DNA of 64,000 nucleotides from Drosophila miranda (taxonomy: Eukaryota > Arthropoda > Insecta > Diptera > Drosophilidae), in assembly GCF_003369915.1 (NCBI RefSeq), contig NW_022881614.1, positions 8,887,001 to 8,951,000 on the forward strand, in the 5' to 3' direction. This document shows positions 43,737 to 54,733 of the stretch, piece by piece. Each line of letters opens with the position of its first letter. Within the stretch, counting starts at the first letter, position 1. The position numbers and the translations under genes are program-made. Below the pieces are notes generated by a model. That model was not told the DNA's origin. It did no database searches and saw nothing but the letters and a program-made list of their open reading frames with translations.

Positions 43737-43869
43737 TTCTTGATCAGCATCAATAGCCGAGTCGATTGAGCCATGTCTGTCTGTCCATCTGTCCGTCTGT
43801 CCGTCCGTCCGTCTGTCCGTCTGTCCGTCCCCTTCAGCGCCTAGTGCTCAAAGAATATAAGAGCTAATT
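43737..43869 (+). mobile_element. DINE-1 fragment at left of unit C
   Basis: Same TTGATCAGCATCAATAGCCG, microsatellite and TTATATAGGCG junction as at the left of unit B. The junction with the LINE falls in a word (AAAGTATATTCTTGATCA) that the DINE-1 copy left of B also contains. So B and C were duplicated together with this fragment. Confidence 0.85.
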
Positions 43870-43896
43870 ATATAGGCGTCCGCGGGCACGCAAGAG

Positions 43897-44366
43897 TCAT
43901 TCCTTGCCACCGAAGGGGGCAACCAGCTAAAATGAAAGGAAGAGTTAAATAAAGTAAATAAAATGAATAAATAATAACTTAATAACTTTACCAGACGGGG
44001 TAAGAGGAATGATCGCGGCATATCAGTTTGTGTCCAGAGAGAGCTGGAGGGAATACAAAAATAAAAGAAGAACCAAGAAAAAATGGTCAATGGATAGATG
44101 AATAGGGGGGAAACAAGGATAACTTACCAGGTCAAAGCCGATGAGGTAATGCATGGTGCAGGAGGGAAGACGTTGTCGGTATTGTATGAACCAGCGATGC
44201 ACGTACGTCGTACATCGTAAAAAGTGCTGGCAAATAAATAATGTACGCGATGCACGCGATCGTAGATGCAGTATCGATCCAGCAACATACAAAGGGGTAA
44301 GAGGGCGGGAAAATCACGAGAGCGGCGCAGGACACGAAAGGTTAATGCCTCGGGCCGCTTATACAT
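43897..44366 (-). CDS. Hypothetical three-exon small protein, copy C
   Basis: Exons 44128-44366, 43992-44043 and 43897-43926, with the same splice signals and 106-residue frame as in A and B. Unrecognised. Confidence 0.35.
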
Positions 44367-44696
44367 GGAAATATATCCTGAAATATGCTCCTAGAAGAAA
44401 TAATCAATTCGAAAATCATTCCTATTTCTATCTTTGTGTCGAGCACATGTTCCAGTCAAAACAGAAAAAGTGAGTTCTGATAGAAAAAATTCAAAATTAT
44501 TTGAAAAAGTTTTGTGAAATATTTTACGGAAATTAGGCACAACAATTTAATAAATTTTTGCGAAAGTTTTGTCAAATATTTTACGGAGAAATTATACAAA
44601 TTTGTTACTTTTACTTCAAGTTAATTTTATTTGTTATTTTTTTGGTTTTTTGTTTTGCAGAACTGTCTTTAATCAATAACAATCGATTCTTTGATA

Positions 44697-45688
44697 ATGT
44701 CCAAGTTCAATTTTTGGCTGATCTTCTGGTGTAAGTATAGGATTCCACATCGGATATTGTATATAATCGATACTAACATTCTGTGGGGTGTTTAGGTGCC
44801 GTGATGATGATGCAGCCTTGGATGGGCCAGGGCCATGCCCTGTCTGCGGATGCGGTCAATGCCACAGCTGTGCAATCCACTTTTGGCTTATTGATGGGAG
44901 AAGCAACAACCGCCAAAACTACGGCCACTCCCCAGGCAGTGGTCAAGTCATCCACTCGCCAAGATGCTTCCAAGGAAATCGTCGCGGGAGCTCCTGCAGT
45001 CACCCCCACAACACACCCAGTGACTGGCCCAGTCGGACCCATAATCGAGAAGACACGATTGGGATCATCAATTGGACTGATCACGGGTTTACTGTCCGGC
45101 TTGCATCGCACCACTATGATGGATGATAGCGTGCAACAGGAACTCGACTATCAACCGCAAATGGTGCCCCAGCGTATGGCCGAAGATTTCCTCTTGAACG
45201 AGCCCGAAAACGATCCGCACGGCGGTCTCACTATGACCTCGTACAAGTACCGTTGCATGCACACGTCTTCGCCAGTTCTACCGCCGATATTCATCATGTT
45301 GCAACAGCTGTTGCAGCCCAGCCCAATGATGGAGACGGCCACTAAGATGCACCACAGCCCCATGACATCACCACTGTTTGAGTTACTCAATGACGTCGAG
45401 GACATGACGCTGCAGAATATTCCCAATGTTATCGACCATCTGCTGGCGAATCGTTTGGTGCTCGCAAGTGGTACCCAACTGGATAACAAGGACAAGAAGA
45501 TCACGCAGAAGTATGACGATGTCTCCAAGAATGACGAGCTCAAGAAGGAAGCTGCTGAAGTCGCACCCACTCACGATAAGGACGAAATCGTTCTCGTGTG
45601 TCCCGTACACCGTGAGCACCATGCCAATCACAATGGCGAAATAGTTGACGATAACGTTATCCTTGTTGACCAGTGCCACGTTGTATAG
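44697..45688 (+). CDS. Predicted secreted protein, amplified copy C
   Basis: Exons 44697-44730 and 44796-45688 give 308 residues, open throughout. Differences from copy B include Phe for Val in the signal peptide (FNFWLIFW), TTHPVTG for TTDPVTG, LFELL for LLELL, and QKYDDV for QKDDDV. Most are non-synonymous, which suggests relaxed or altered constraint rather than strong purifying selection, though the numbers are small. Domain content is as for copy B. Confidence 0.75.
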
Positions 45689-47136
45689 GTCTGTAGATCG
45701 AGGTAGACATAGTATAGCGGTAGAATATTAGGTTTATAGGTAGCTAATATTTGAATTTGAGCCTTGGCGTCACTTAAAATTTTTTTTAAGCATTTAGTTG
45801 TTTCTATTTCGCGTTTTTGTTTAGTTTAGGCAGGGAATTGCGTCAGTGTCAAAATATTTTTTTTTAGATTTTTTGCATCAAAACTTAAAATGCCAAACAA
45901 ATGTTATTTAATTGCGTTTAGGAAATTGTTTATATTAGAGATTATTGGAAGTCAGCGAGGTAACCAGATTCCTTAGCATTTATAGAAAGAAGAAAATAAA
46001 AACAACGAGCGCATTCAATTCAAAAGCAGATACTCTTCATTTAATTGATTTAAAAATTTGAATTTCAATTTGAATCAACCGGGTAATCGCAGGAAAACAG
46101 CTGGACATTTTTCGATAGAACAATCGGTTAAATAATTAATTACTTCACCCATAGATGTCGTTGAGGGGAAACACGCCATCTACCAAAGCTATTGTCGGTT
46201 ACATTTCAAACGGAAAAAGCTTTTCAAGGTCAATTTAGGTATGTTATTTGCATAAATAATCGTCAATAAGTAGCAGCAGAAGTAAGGCGGTAGAAAAATG
46301 AAAAAATTCACCTATCTGCACGTCAATAGAGTGATATGCACGCAGGTTTACTTGACGGCATATAAATTGAAAAATTCCCATAAAAATGTGTAATTATTTG
46401 ACATATTTTCAATTTCAACAACAGCCTGCGACGGAGTGTCTTGCTCGGCTAAAAGGGAAACTCGAGGCGGAGGCTGGAACTAACACGTACCAGATTGTGC
46501 CCGCTGCCACTGTCACTGCCACTGCCGCTGTCGCTGCCACTGCCGTGTTCTTTGCTGTGATTTCCGCTACACAAAGTAGCTGTTCGTGGCGACTGAGTTA
46601 ACTGATAATCTTATTAGGCACGGAATAAGGAGGGAGGGGTTAGGTGGGGAGGGAGAGAATCGCTTAATGCTAATGTGTCGATGGAAAGCTTCGCTGTGGT
46701 TAATTGAGGCTGGTGGTGGGTGAGACTTTAGGGTTGATGGGAGGGGGCATCTAAAGGATCGAGCCAATAGGTTATCTATTGAAAGGTTCTTTAATCCCAC
46801 CATCCAGCCTCATGGCCGGGGCCTCTAACCCCAATCTGCAGTAACCCGACAACCCCCAGAGGGCAATCCCTCGCACAATTAAGCTCGAAATAAAAACAGC
46901 GCTAAGAAGGCTTTAAGTCCTTTCCTTTCGAGAGTGGAGGATGGTACGAGTAGGATGGGAATCTGAAGTACAACTTGAGGAGAAGTCACGTCTAATTACA
47001 CACATCTAGGAGCAGCATTTTGACCTGGACTGGTTGACTTGCTGTTGCTGCTGGAGCTGTTGGTCGGACTGTTTTACTAAATTGGTTTAAAAAGCCACAG
47101 GGCAGGGGATTCCATGGGTAGCCATGGATACGAGTA

Positions 47137-49382
47137 TGTAGTGGCCAGTTGTGACTCTAAAACTCCAGAGAACAGCTTGGGAAGTACGGCCCTCGCGTTT
47201 AACATTAACTCTGCTCTTTACAAAAACAAGATAAAAGATCAATTACAAGAGAGCAGTAGTTAAAGCTTCCATTGAAGAGCTTAATGTCTAATTTAGAGAA
47301 GCAGCGTGGATTTGTGGGAGCTATGTTTTAAAGCTTTACTAGAAATCATACGATTACTCCGTTAGTCGTGGAAGCTATGTGTAAGCTTTGCTTAGCATCG
47401 TACGATTACTCCGTTATCTAGGGAAACAAGGTGTAAGCTTTGTCTAAAATCGTACGATTACCCCGTTGGTTGTGGAAGGTAAAGTTCCGATCGTAAGGGC
47501 TAATGCAAGTAATATAACTGCTGGCTAGATCATTGCTCTAGTGAAGCTGTGCGAATTCGGATGTGTCTTTTTATACAAATATATATATACAAGTGAATTT
47601 GAAAACGTTGTGCAATCAAACACGTGCCAAGTAAATTGAAGTTCTGGTGGACTTTATTATTCCTTTTGGATTAAGAAAAATAAAAGGTATTTGGACCTTA
47701 CAATAGTGACACAGCTTTAACAGTCTCGTATCATAGGGCTAGAAATCTTACTACGTTCGACACCTCCAAGAACGAGGTCGTCAAAGTCCATCGATTTCTT
47801 AGTAGATCTGGGAAAGACCTCGGATTTCCCAGGAACCAGCATCTACATAAACCAACGATAACTACAACCAAATAAACCAGAAAGAGCCGTCCGAAGATAT
47901 ACTAGAGTGAAACCCGAAGTTATGTGGAGGCATACTTGAGCTGAAGTACATTTTGGAGTAAGACGAGAAGAATGGTTTTCTTGCGAATTCGGAGAACCTA
48001 ATATGCCGCACTCGTCACCCTTCTCGCTTATGAATTAAGCGCGCGGCTAAGGCTTTCGCATGTAGTTCTTCGCAGTGTGTGGAGTGGTTCTCAAACTGTG
48101 AAAATAAAACATCATTCTGCGGCGATCCACACTGCCGTTTAATAGTCGTCGTGTGAAAATGTACCAAAGTATTAGTTTTGAGTCTCGTCATGAGATTTTC
48201 CATTTATTAAAGATTAGGCTACGCACTAACTATTTTTGTATTGTCTAGATTTAAAAAAAAAAAAAAAAAAACCAATAATGTATATAATTACCCATAATTA
48301 GAAATTAGCGCAAATGAAAACCACATTTTTTTAAGATCAGCCGTTGAGTGGCAAATCGTCGTCGTACGGGTATGGAAATGGAAAGAAAATCGGTGTTTCA
48401 TCCGAATTAGAAGTGAAGACCTGTATATTCATAATTTTTCTCCCTTCCTCAGAATATGTTCCTACGTCGCCCCTTGAGCTCAACGGACACGCCGGATAAT
48501 TCGTATAAAGTATGAGTGAGTTACGAAACTTCCTTAAACGGAATTCTCGAGTATTTTCGAAATATATATCTGTCTTATAAAACTTCTATTCCGGTATATA
48601 AAACAACCATATCCATGCCATAATTTAAGGCGGATCGGCTACTAATTTTTCTTTCACGTTTGCCTTCTAGTTATATAATTATCATATTTTTCTCTTCTTT
48701 CCAATTTAATTTCTTTTACGCCATATTCTCTACACATAAGTCTTATATACATATACACATATAACTAGGTATAACTTGCTACTATTTCCTCCTTCTTTAT
48801 TTAATTACTTTAGGCTAAATTTATACCTATCTGGAAAACCATGAAGTCCAAACCCTTAAATTTTGAATTATTAAATAATAATTAGCAGATAATAATGAAA
48901 CATTAAACCTTTCGTGTTTGTCCTGAGTAGAGCCTGAGGAAGTCCGATGATCAAATAGAGATGCGCTCGATTAGTGTTATGCTGTCGATTAAACGGCATA
49001 CAAAGGTAGGGAGGGTAGAGAAGGGGTCAAAGTCATCTGAGTTCCCCAAGAGCGACGGAATATAGCCTGACTATTTGTCGGTAGTCGATTAACCAGTTAG
49101 TTAAAATTCACATTCTTTTCTTTTTGATTTCTTTTGTAGAGTTCCTTTTGAACATTAAATCAAGTGTACCTAAAACATCTTTGCGAATGTGTTCGTATAG
49201 CAGATAGGAGAGTAGGAAAGATCCCACGACATTCCGGCGAGCTAGTTAGAGCATAGCTAGAGGTCCACGTTCCGAAATCCTGCTATACTATTGGTGTCTG
49301 ACCGTCAAAAAAAAGTATGTACAACCTCCATCCGTACATACAATCTCACACCTCTACGAATATGAATTTATGGCACATTACA
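47137..49382 (+). repeat. Long LTR 1 (2246 bp)
   Basis: Starts TGTAGTGGCC and ends GGCACATTACA. Contains three spaced copies of an ATCGTACGATTACTCCG-type word (47348-47465). The rest has no convincing reading frame. It differs from LTR 2 by scattered substitutions, a poly(A) length difference near 48250, and a roughly 25-base segment present only in LTR 2. Confidence 0.9.
47345..47475 (+). repeat. Triple direct repeat inside the LTR
   Basis: Three units of about 55 bp, each with a near-palindrome ATCGTACGAT, then TACTCCGTT and GTGTAAGCTTTG. Palindromic core and regular spacing suggest a protein-binding enhancer or insulator, as in other gypsy LTRs or UTRs. Also present in LTR 2 (54942-55072). 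Confidence 0.65.
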
Positions 49383-49387
49383 TAGAT

Positions 49388-49405
49388 TGGCGCCCAACGT
49401 GGGGC
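49388..49405 (+). promoter_or_regulatory. Primer-binding site, tRNA-Lys(CUU), copy 1
   Basis: TGGCGCCCAACGTGGGGC is complementary to the 3' end of fly tRNA-Lys(CUU) as I remember it. It lies five bases after the LTR. Confidence 0.8.
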
Positions 49406-49990
49406 CAGAGTACGAGTTACTACTGGTTAAAACCCCCAAAAACTTTGCTCGTTGCAATTTTAAATTCCACATTAAAATTAATACTTCCCGTCCAACTACT
49501 GTAACGGAGGATATTGATGGAATTTTGGGCTTAAAATTCTGAGTTTCGGAATACCTAACCAAATAGAATCCGCCAGGTAGCAAGGGATGGAAACTGATTT
49601 TTTTTTTGTTACCAGAATTAATTTGCGAATATACGACAGCTATTCACAAAGGCGGATAGGTCGGCCAAATTATAATAGGATAACCCCAAAAGAGTTTATG
49701 AGGGAAGAGTATCGATGGCTTTCGGAAGTCTAATTTTCTAGATATAGATTTGGAAATTAGCCATTGCCAAGGTTACTGACCACATAAACATACCATAGAC
49801 CAATTTAGATTTCATTGAGGTTATATTCCGGCGACAAGAGAAAGCGTATATCGGACGGAGTCAAGCTCGAAAAGGACAAATATTGGGTATTTAGGAAAAT
49901 TTTGTAGAATTTATTGAAGCTTTGGTCCTATAATTAGGGACTTCCACATTTAGTGATCAGAACTCGTATTACTGACTGGGTTACCTTAAC

Positions 49991-51401
49991 ATGTCACCAG
50001 AAGAAGTCAACTAATATGTACTGCGTCTTGTGGGCACAGGTATCATGATACTTGCATGAAAGAATTCGTGAAAAATAACAGAAATTGCCCCGTATGTAGG
50101 GCGGAGTTGAATCCGGAGGAACTTTCGTTTGATGAGAATACTCTAGCAGCCGAATTACCACCCGACATGGGTTCGGGTATAGTGCCGTTAGAAGGGGGAT
50201 CCAACCCGGAGTCAAACGCTTTAGAGAGAGGACATCAAAAGTCAAGAGGGGCTAGGCCTAAACAGGGACGGGGAACTACATCGCGCAGAGGGATGCATAC
50301 TAGGTTGCAGTCTCAACAATTTCGGGATAATTCTTTGGGCAGTATCAGCCATAGGTCGGGCGAAGGAGATATGCCGGAAAGAACCCTTGAGGTTATACAA
50401 GCACTGATAAAAGGTGAGCAGAAAGATATGATGGTGGAGCTAAGTTCATTCGTTAAGAATTTGATCGAAGAAAATCTACGCGGACAATTAGGTAGGATGA
50501 CGACAAGGCAAAATCACGAGCCTAATATAACAGGAAACTCGTTGTCTTCAGAAAATGGAAGGGAAAGGGGATTACCACATCCAAATGTCTCTAACAGGGC
50601 AATAGCTCCTGGGAAGGCCGCTAATATCTTAGCCAGTTGGCGTCTAAAGTTTGACGGATCCAAAGACGCTATGCACGTCGACGAATTCCTGTACAGGGTT
50701 CGTTCACTTACATCCTCCACTTTAAATAACGATTACGAATTACTCTGTGACAATATGCATCTGCTTTTCTCGTCTAAAGCCAGCGATTGGTTTTGGAACT
50801 TCCATAGAAAGAACCCACAGTTTTCTTGGCAAACTTTTTCTGCCTCGTTCAGACAACGATTCGATTATGCTGAAGATGATTTCGACTTGTGGGAGTTGAT
50901 TAGAAAACGCCGTCAGAGAGAGGGTGAATCGTTTGACGATTACCAGACGGCCGTCGAAGAATTAGTGTCCAGGCTCGCACACGAGGTTAGCGAAAATAAG
51001 TTAGTAGACATTTTAAAACGTAACGCAAAAACGGCCCTCAGATATGAACTCTTGCATCTCAAAATCAGCGATCGAACTGGCCTGAGAGAAGAAGCCTTTT
51101 CTGGCCTTTTCCACGAGGTAAATTCAGCAAACCGAATGTAGCAGAAATACTTACGGACCATGAAGATATGGAGGAAGAAGACGTTTCGCAGATTTATCGT
51201 AAGAAGCTAGTATGCTGGAACTGCGACCAGGAAGGGCATCGTTTTGATGATTGTTTAGGAGAAAGGCGAATTTTCTGCTATGGGTGTGGTGCTAAGGATA
51301 TTTATAAACCTCGATGCGTCAAATGTAACCCAGCGAAAAACTTGAAACGGGATGTACCGACCGGAGCCCAGTCAGTACATCCGACCAAGAACAGCAACTA
51401 A
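49991..51401 (+). pseudogene. Gag with RING-H2 remnant, copy 1
   Basis: The start ATG (49991) is followed after a few codons by a stop. Compared with copy 2, 76 bases are missing here, removing the first Cys pair of the RING-H2 finger and shifting frame. The remaining part, open from 50056, keeps the second half (HDTCMKEFVKNNRNCPVC). It continues with the Gag core (ASDWFWNFHRKNPQFSW, LWELIRKRRQREGESF). A second lesion near 51095 (net loss of 28 bases) shifts frame before the knuckles CWNCDQEGHRFDDC and CYGCGAKDIYKPRC (51168-51401). It lacks ten residues present in copy 2. Confidence 0.87.
51335..51341 (+). promoter_or_regulatory. Candidate -1 frameshift site between gag and pol
   Basis: In the gag frame GCG AAA AAC gives G AAA AAC, a near-slippery heptamer. 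The pol frame (-1) opens at a TAA just upstream and stays open past the gag stop at 51401. So the shift must happen in this roughly 70-base window. Confidence 0.45.
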
Positions 51402-51463
51402 ACGAAAGTAAACCAATTACCTTAAGAGGGCTTTCCGAAGGGGTAGTTGACGTAAAACCGGAT

Positions 51464-54400
51464 ATGATACTACACCAAATTTGTACAGGTATAGATTTAG
51501 CGACTCAAACGATGGAGAGCAAAGAGTTAGATTCAGAAAATGTGAATACGTGGTTTAAATTGATAGTTAAGCCCAAACGATCGACGGTCCGGAGACGAGC
51601 GTTCTGGAAAAAGGTCCAATCTGTTCGAAAACGTTTAGTCTCAGCAGTTATTTTGAGTTCAGATAACCGATTGTACACGGAGGTAATGATCGAAGGGCAA
51701 ACTTATAAGGCTTTGCTGGATTCAGGAGCAACCATTAGTTGTTTGGGTGGGAGAGCAGCAACCTTTTTAGCACATCACCCACAATCTCAGAAGTGTTTGG
51801 GAACCATACGCACTGCCAGCAACGAAGCTTGTACCGTAGTGTCCAAATTGGTGGTCCCGATTGAATTCCGTAAAATAGTTAAGGAAGTAGAGTTCTTTAT
51901 CATACCAGATTTAAAGCAAGATGTTTATTTAGGAGTTGACTTTTGGAAAGATTTCGGTCTTCTATCCCAATTATTGACCCGAGAAGGAACTGTGAGCTGT
52001 TTGGAGAATAGAGACGACACGATTATGAAGGAAACGCCTAAAATGCATTCCCTAAATGAAGAACAAAGGAACCAATTAGAGGCGGTAATAAGAACCTTCC
52101 CGTCATATGAATGCGACGGACTAGGTCGTACACACCTAATACAACATTCTATGGTAATCAATGCCGAAGTACCCGTCAAACAACGACATTGGCCCATTTC
52201 CCCCGCGAAAGAGAAAGTGATGTTCGAAGAAGTAGAGAAGATGATTAAGCTGGGCGTGATAGAACCTTCAAATAGTCCATGGAGTAGCAATTGCGTCCTA
52301 GTAAAGAAAGGGAAGAAGAATAGGTTATGCCTTGATTCTCGAGAGATCAACAAATATACCCGAAAAGATGCATACCCCCTTCCCCATATAGATGGGATAC
52401 TCAGTCGATTGCCACCTGCCAAATACATAACGGGACTCGATATGAAGCATGCTTATTGGAAAATTCCCCTAGAGGAGTCTTCACGACAATACACCGCGTT
52501 TACCATACCTAACCGACCGCTGTATCAATACAAAGTTATGCCTTTTGGTCTAACCAATGCCTCACAAACCCTCTGTCGTTTAATGGATAAGGTGATACCT
52601 GCTAACTTGCGTACGAGAGTGTTTGTTTACCTCGATGACTTACTAATTTTATCAGACGATTTCGAATCCCATTTAATGTTACTGAGAGAAGTTGCAGTAC
52701 ACTTACGAAAGGCTAATGTTACGATAAACATTGCCAAGTCGCACTTTTGCATGCGTGAGATTAAGTATCTGGGGTTCATCATTGGATACGGACAGGTAAA
52801 GACGGATCCGAGTAAAATTGAAGCTATTAAAGAATTCCCCGTTCCCAAGACGGTGAAACAATTGCGACGATTCCTTGGTCTTGCTGGGTGGTACCGTCGT
52901 TTCGTCGACAATTATGCAACGGTAAGTTGCGCCCTCACAGAACTATTAAAGAAACCGAAAGCGTATGCGTGGAACCCTTTGGCCAATCAGGCATTTGAAA
53001 AACTTAAACAGTGCCTGACGTCAGCTCCCATTTTGTCTACTCCTGATTTCTCAAAACCCTTTTTGCTGTTATGTGATGCTAGTACTGTAGGAATTGGTTG
53101 TGTGTTAGCTCAGAAAAACGAAGAAGGAGAAGAATTACCCGTAGCATTCATGTCCGAGAAGCTATCTAAAGCTCAGAAAAACTACTCAGTCACGGAATTA
53201 GAATGTTTAGCGGTGATAAAGGGAATTAAAAAGTTTCGTGCTTATGTAGAAGGTCAGGCATTCGAGGTGATAACCGATCATGCCTCATTACAATGGCTTA
53301 TGCGTCAGAAGGAGTTGTCTGGTAGATTAGCTCGATGGGCCATAAAACTACAGGGATTCTCTTTTGAGATAACGCACCGGAAGGGCTCACTAAACGTGGT
53401 AGCGGATGCCCTATCGCGTAAAGAGGAAATTACTGTTTCCGAAATGGAAGAGCAGGGTCCGATAGTTGATCTATCTGCCGCAGAATTTAAATCACCAGAA
53501 TATATGACCTTAATTGATAATATTCGCGCTAAGCAAGACAAATTACCAGACTTGAAGATTCTCAATGATTTTGTCTACAAAAGAACCGAACCTGATCAGG
53601 GAAATAATGTAGATAATCTATCTTGGAAATTGTGGATTCCTAGGGAACTCACCCAAGGTGTAATCTCGCGGGCCCATGATCCGCCCAATGCCGCTCACAG
53701 TGGAGTAGGGAAAACCATCGAAAAGATTAAAATATATTTGTTTTGGCCAAAAATGAACAAGCAAATACGTGAGTATGTAACTCATTGTGAAGTGTGTCGT
53801 CACACCAAACACCCGAACACCGTGTTGAAACCACCCATGGGAAAACCAATGGGGTCTGATCGTCGGTTTCAAAAGCTTTATATGGATTTGCTGGGTCCAT
53901 ATCCCCGATCCAAGAAAGGGCATATTGGTTTACTTATTATCGTAGATCACTTCACAAAATTTCATTTCCTATGCCCCCTTAGGGTGTTTACTTCCAATCG
54001 GGTGTGCGATTACCTCGAAAATTATTTGTTCTGTACATTTGGAGTCCCCGAGGTGATATTAACAGATAACGGATCTCAATTCGTTTCTGGAGCCTTTCAG
54101 GCTTTTCTAACCCGCTTTGGGATACAACATATTCGTACGGCGATATATTCACCACAGGCGAATGCCAGTGAGAGACTCAATAGATCGGTGTTAGCAGCTA
54201 TAAGAGCTTACATAAGCCGGGATCATTCCACTTGGGATACCAAATTACCGGAAATCAGTGCTGCTCTCAGATCCTATTTCCTAACCTTTGGACAAAATAT
54301 GATTCTGAATGGCAAAGACTATGAGTTGCTTCGCCGCTTAAGACTCTTATCGGAGGATAGCCGCATTAGTTATCCGGAAGCACTACAAATTATTCGCGAA

Positions 54401-54673
54401 TCGGCAAAGAAAAAGGTGAAAGAGTCACATGAACAAAATTCTAGGCGATATAATCTACGCTGTCGAAAAGTAGAGTTTAAGGTTGGAGAGCCAGTACTTG
54501 CCCGCAATTTCTGCCAAAGCAATGCTATTAAAAAGTTCAATGCAAAGTTAGCGCCGGTTTTTATTTCAGCCGTGGTATCTAGACGAGTTGGCTCATCCTA
54601 TTATCAACTGAAGAACGAACAGGGTAAAAACTTAGGAATATTTCACCTCAAAGACATACAAGTGAAGCACTAG
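51464..54673 (+). CDS. Gypsy-type Pol: protease-RT-RNase H-integrase
   Basis: 1069 codons from the first ATG; the frame is open from about 51332, so it is probably made as a Gag-Pol fusion. Order: aspartic protease (ALLDSGATISCLG, about residue 83), reverse transcriptase (GLDMKHAYWKIPLEE, PFGLTNASQTLCRLM, VYLDDLLIL near 388), RNase H (LLCDASTVGIGC, VTELECLAV, VITDHASLQWLM), then integrase. Integrase shows the H2C2 zinc finger (HDPPNAAHSG, CEVCRHTKH), D in YMDLLGPYP, D in LTDNGSQF and E in NASERLNRSV. All catalytic residues are present. There is no env frame before the 3' LTR. Protease-RT-integrase order is typical of Metaviridae (gypsy). Enzymatically it may be active, though gag of this copy is broken. 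Confidence 0.92.
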   Translation: MILHQICTGIDLATQTMESKELDSENVNTWFKLIVKPKRSTVRRRAFWKKVQSVRKRLVSAVILSSDNRLYTEVMIEGQTYKALLDSGATISCLGGRAATFLAHHPQSQKCLGTIRTASNEACTVVSKLVVPIEFRKIVKEVEFFIIPDLKQDVYLGVDFWKDFGLLSQLLTREGTVSCLENRDDTIMKETPKMHSLNEEQRNQLEAVIRTFPSYECDGLGRTHLIQHSMVINAEVPVKQRHWPISPAKEKVMFEEVEKMIKLGVIEPSNSPWSSNCVLVKKGKKNRLCLDSREINKYTRKDAYPLPHIDGILSRLPPAKYITGLDMKHAYWKIPLEESSRQYTAFTIPNRPLYQYKVMPFGLTNASQTLCRLMDKVIPANLRTRVFVYLDDLLILSDDFESHLMLLREVAVHLRKANVTINIAKSHFCMREIKYLGFIIGYGQVKTDPSKIEAIKEFPVPKTVKQLRRFLGLAGWYRRFVDNYATVSCALTELLKKPKAYAWNPLANQAFEKLKQCLTSAPILSTPDFSKPFLLLCDASTVGIGCVLAQKNEEGEELPVAFMSEKLSKAQKNYSVTELECLAVIKGIKKFRAYVEGQAFEVITDHASLQWLMRQKELSGRLARWAIKLQGFSFEITHRKGSLNVVADALSRKEEITVSEMEEQGPIVDLSAAEFKSPEYMTLIDNIRAKQDKLPDLKILNDFVYKRTEPDQGNNVDNLSWKLWIPRELTQGVISRAHDPPNAAHSGVGKTIEKIKIYLFWPKMNKQIREYVTHCEVCRHTKHPNTVLKPPMGKPMGSDRRFQKLYMDLLGPYPRSKKGHIGLLIIVDHFTKFHFLCPLRVFTSNRVCDYLENYLFCTFGVPEVILTDNGSQFVSGAFQAFLTRFGIQHIRTAIYSPQANASERLNRSVLAAIRAYISRDHSTWDTKLPEISAALRSYFLTFGQNMILNGKDYELLRRLRLLSEDSRISYPEALQIIRESAKKKVKESHEQNSRRYNLRCRKVEFKVGEPVLARNFCQSNAIKKFNAKLAPVFISAVVSRRVGSSYYQLKNEQGKNLGIFHLKDIQVKH

Positions 54674-54733
54674 GCAACTGTCCTATTTCCGTTTAGGCTT
54701 CGCCAGTTAAAACTAGCGCTTCCTCAACTGTGG

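Larger units (their letters stand above)
43870..47136 (+). repeat. Amplified gene unit, copy C (right end lost to LTR element)
   Basis: Same order as copy B. The spacer differs again: GAAGAAATAATCAATTC joins GAAAATCATTCC. The right end is cut at GGATACGAGTA by the long-LTR element that starts at 47137; in copy B the same sequence continues. Gene and downstream DNA are complete. Confidence 0.9.

Noticed and set aside
49368..49583. Minus-strand frames across primer site and leader of the long-LTR element
   Set aside because: Non-coding leader; repeated in all three copies only through element identity.
54674..54733. Env gene or polypurine tract before LTR 2
   Set aside because: Only 60 bases lie between the pol stop and the LTR, with no reading frame and no purine run.
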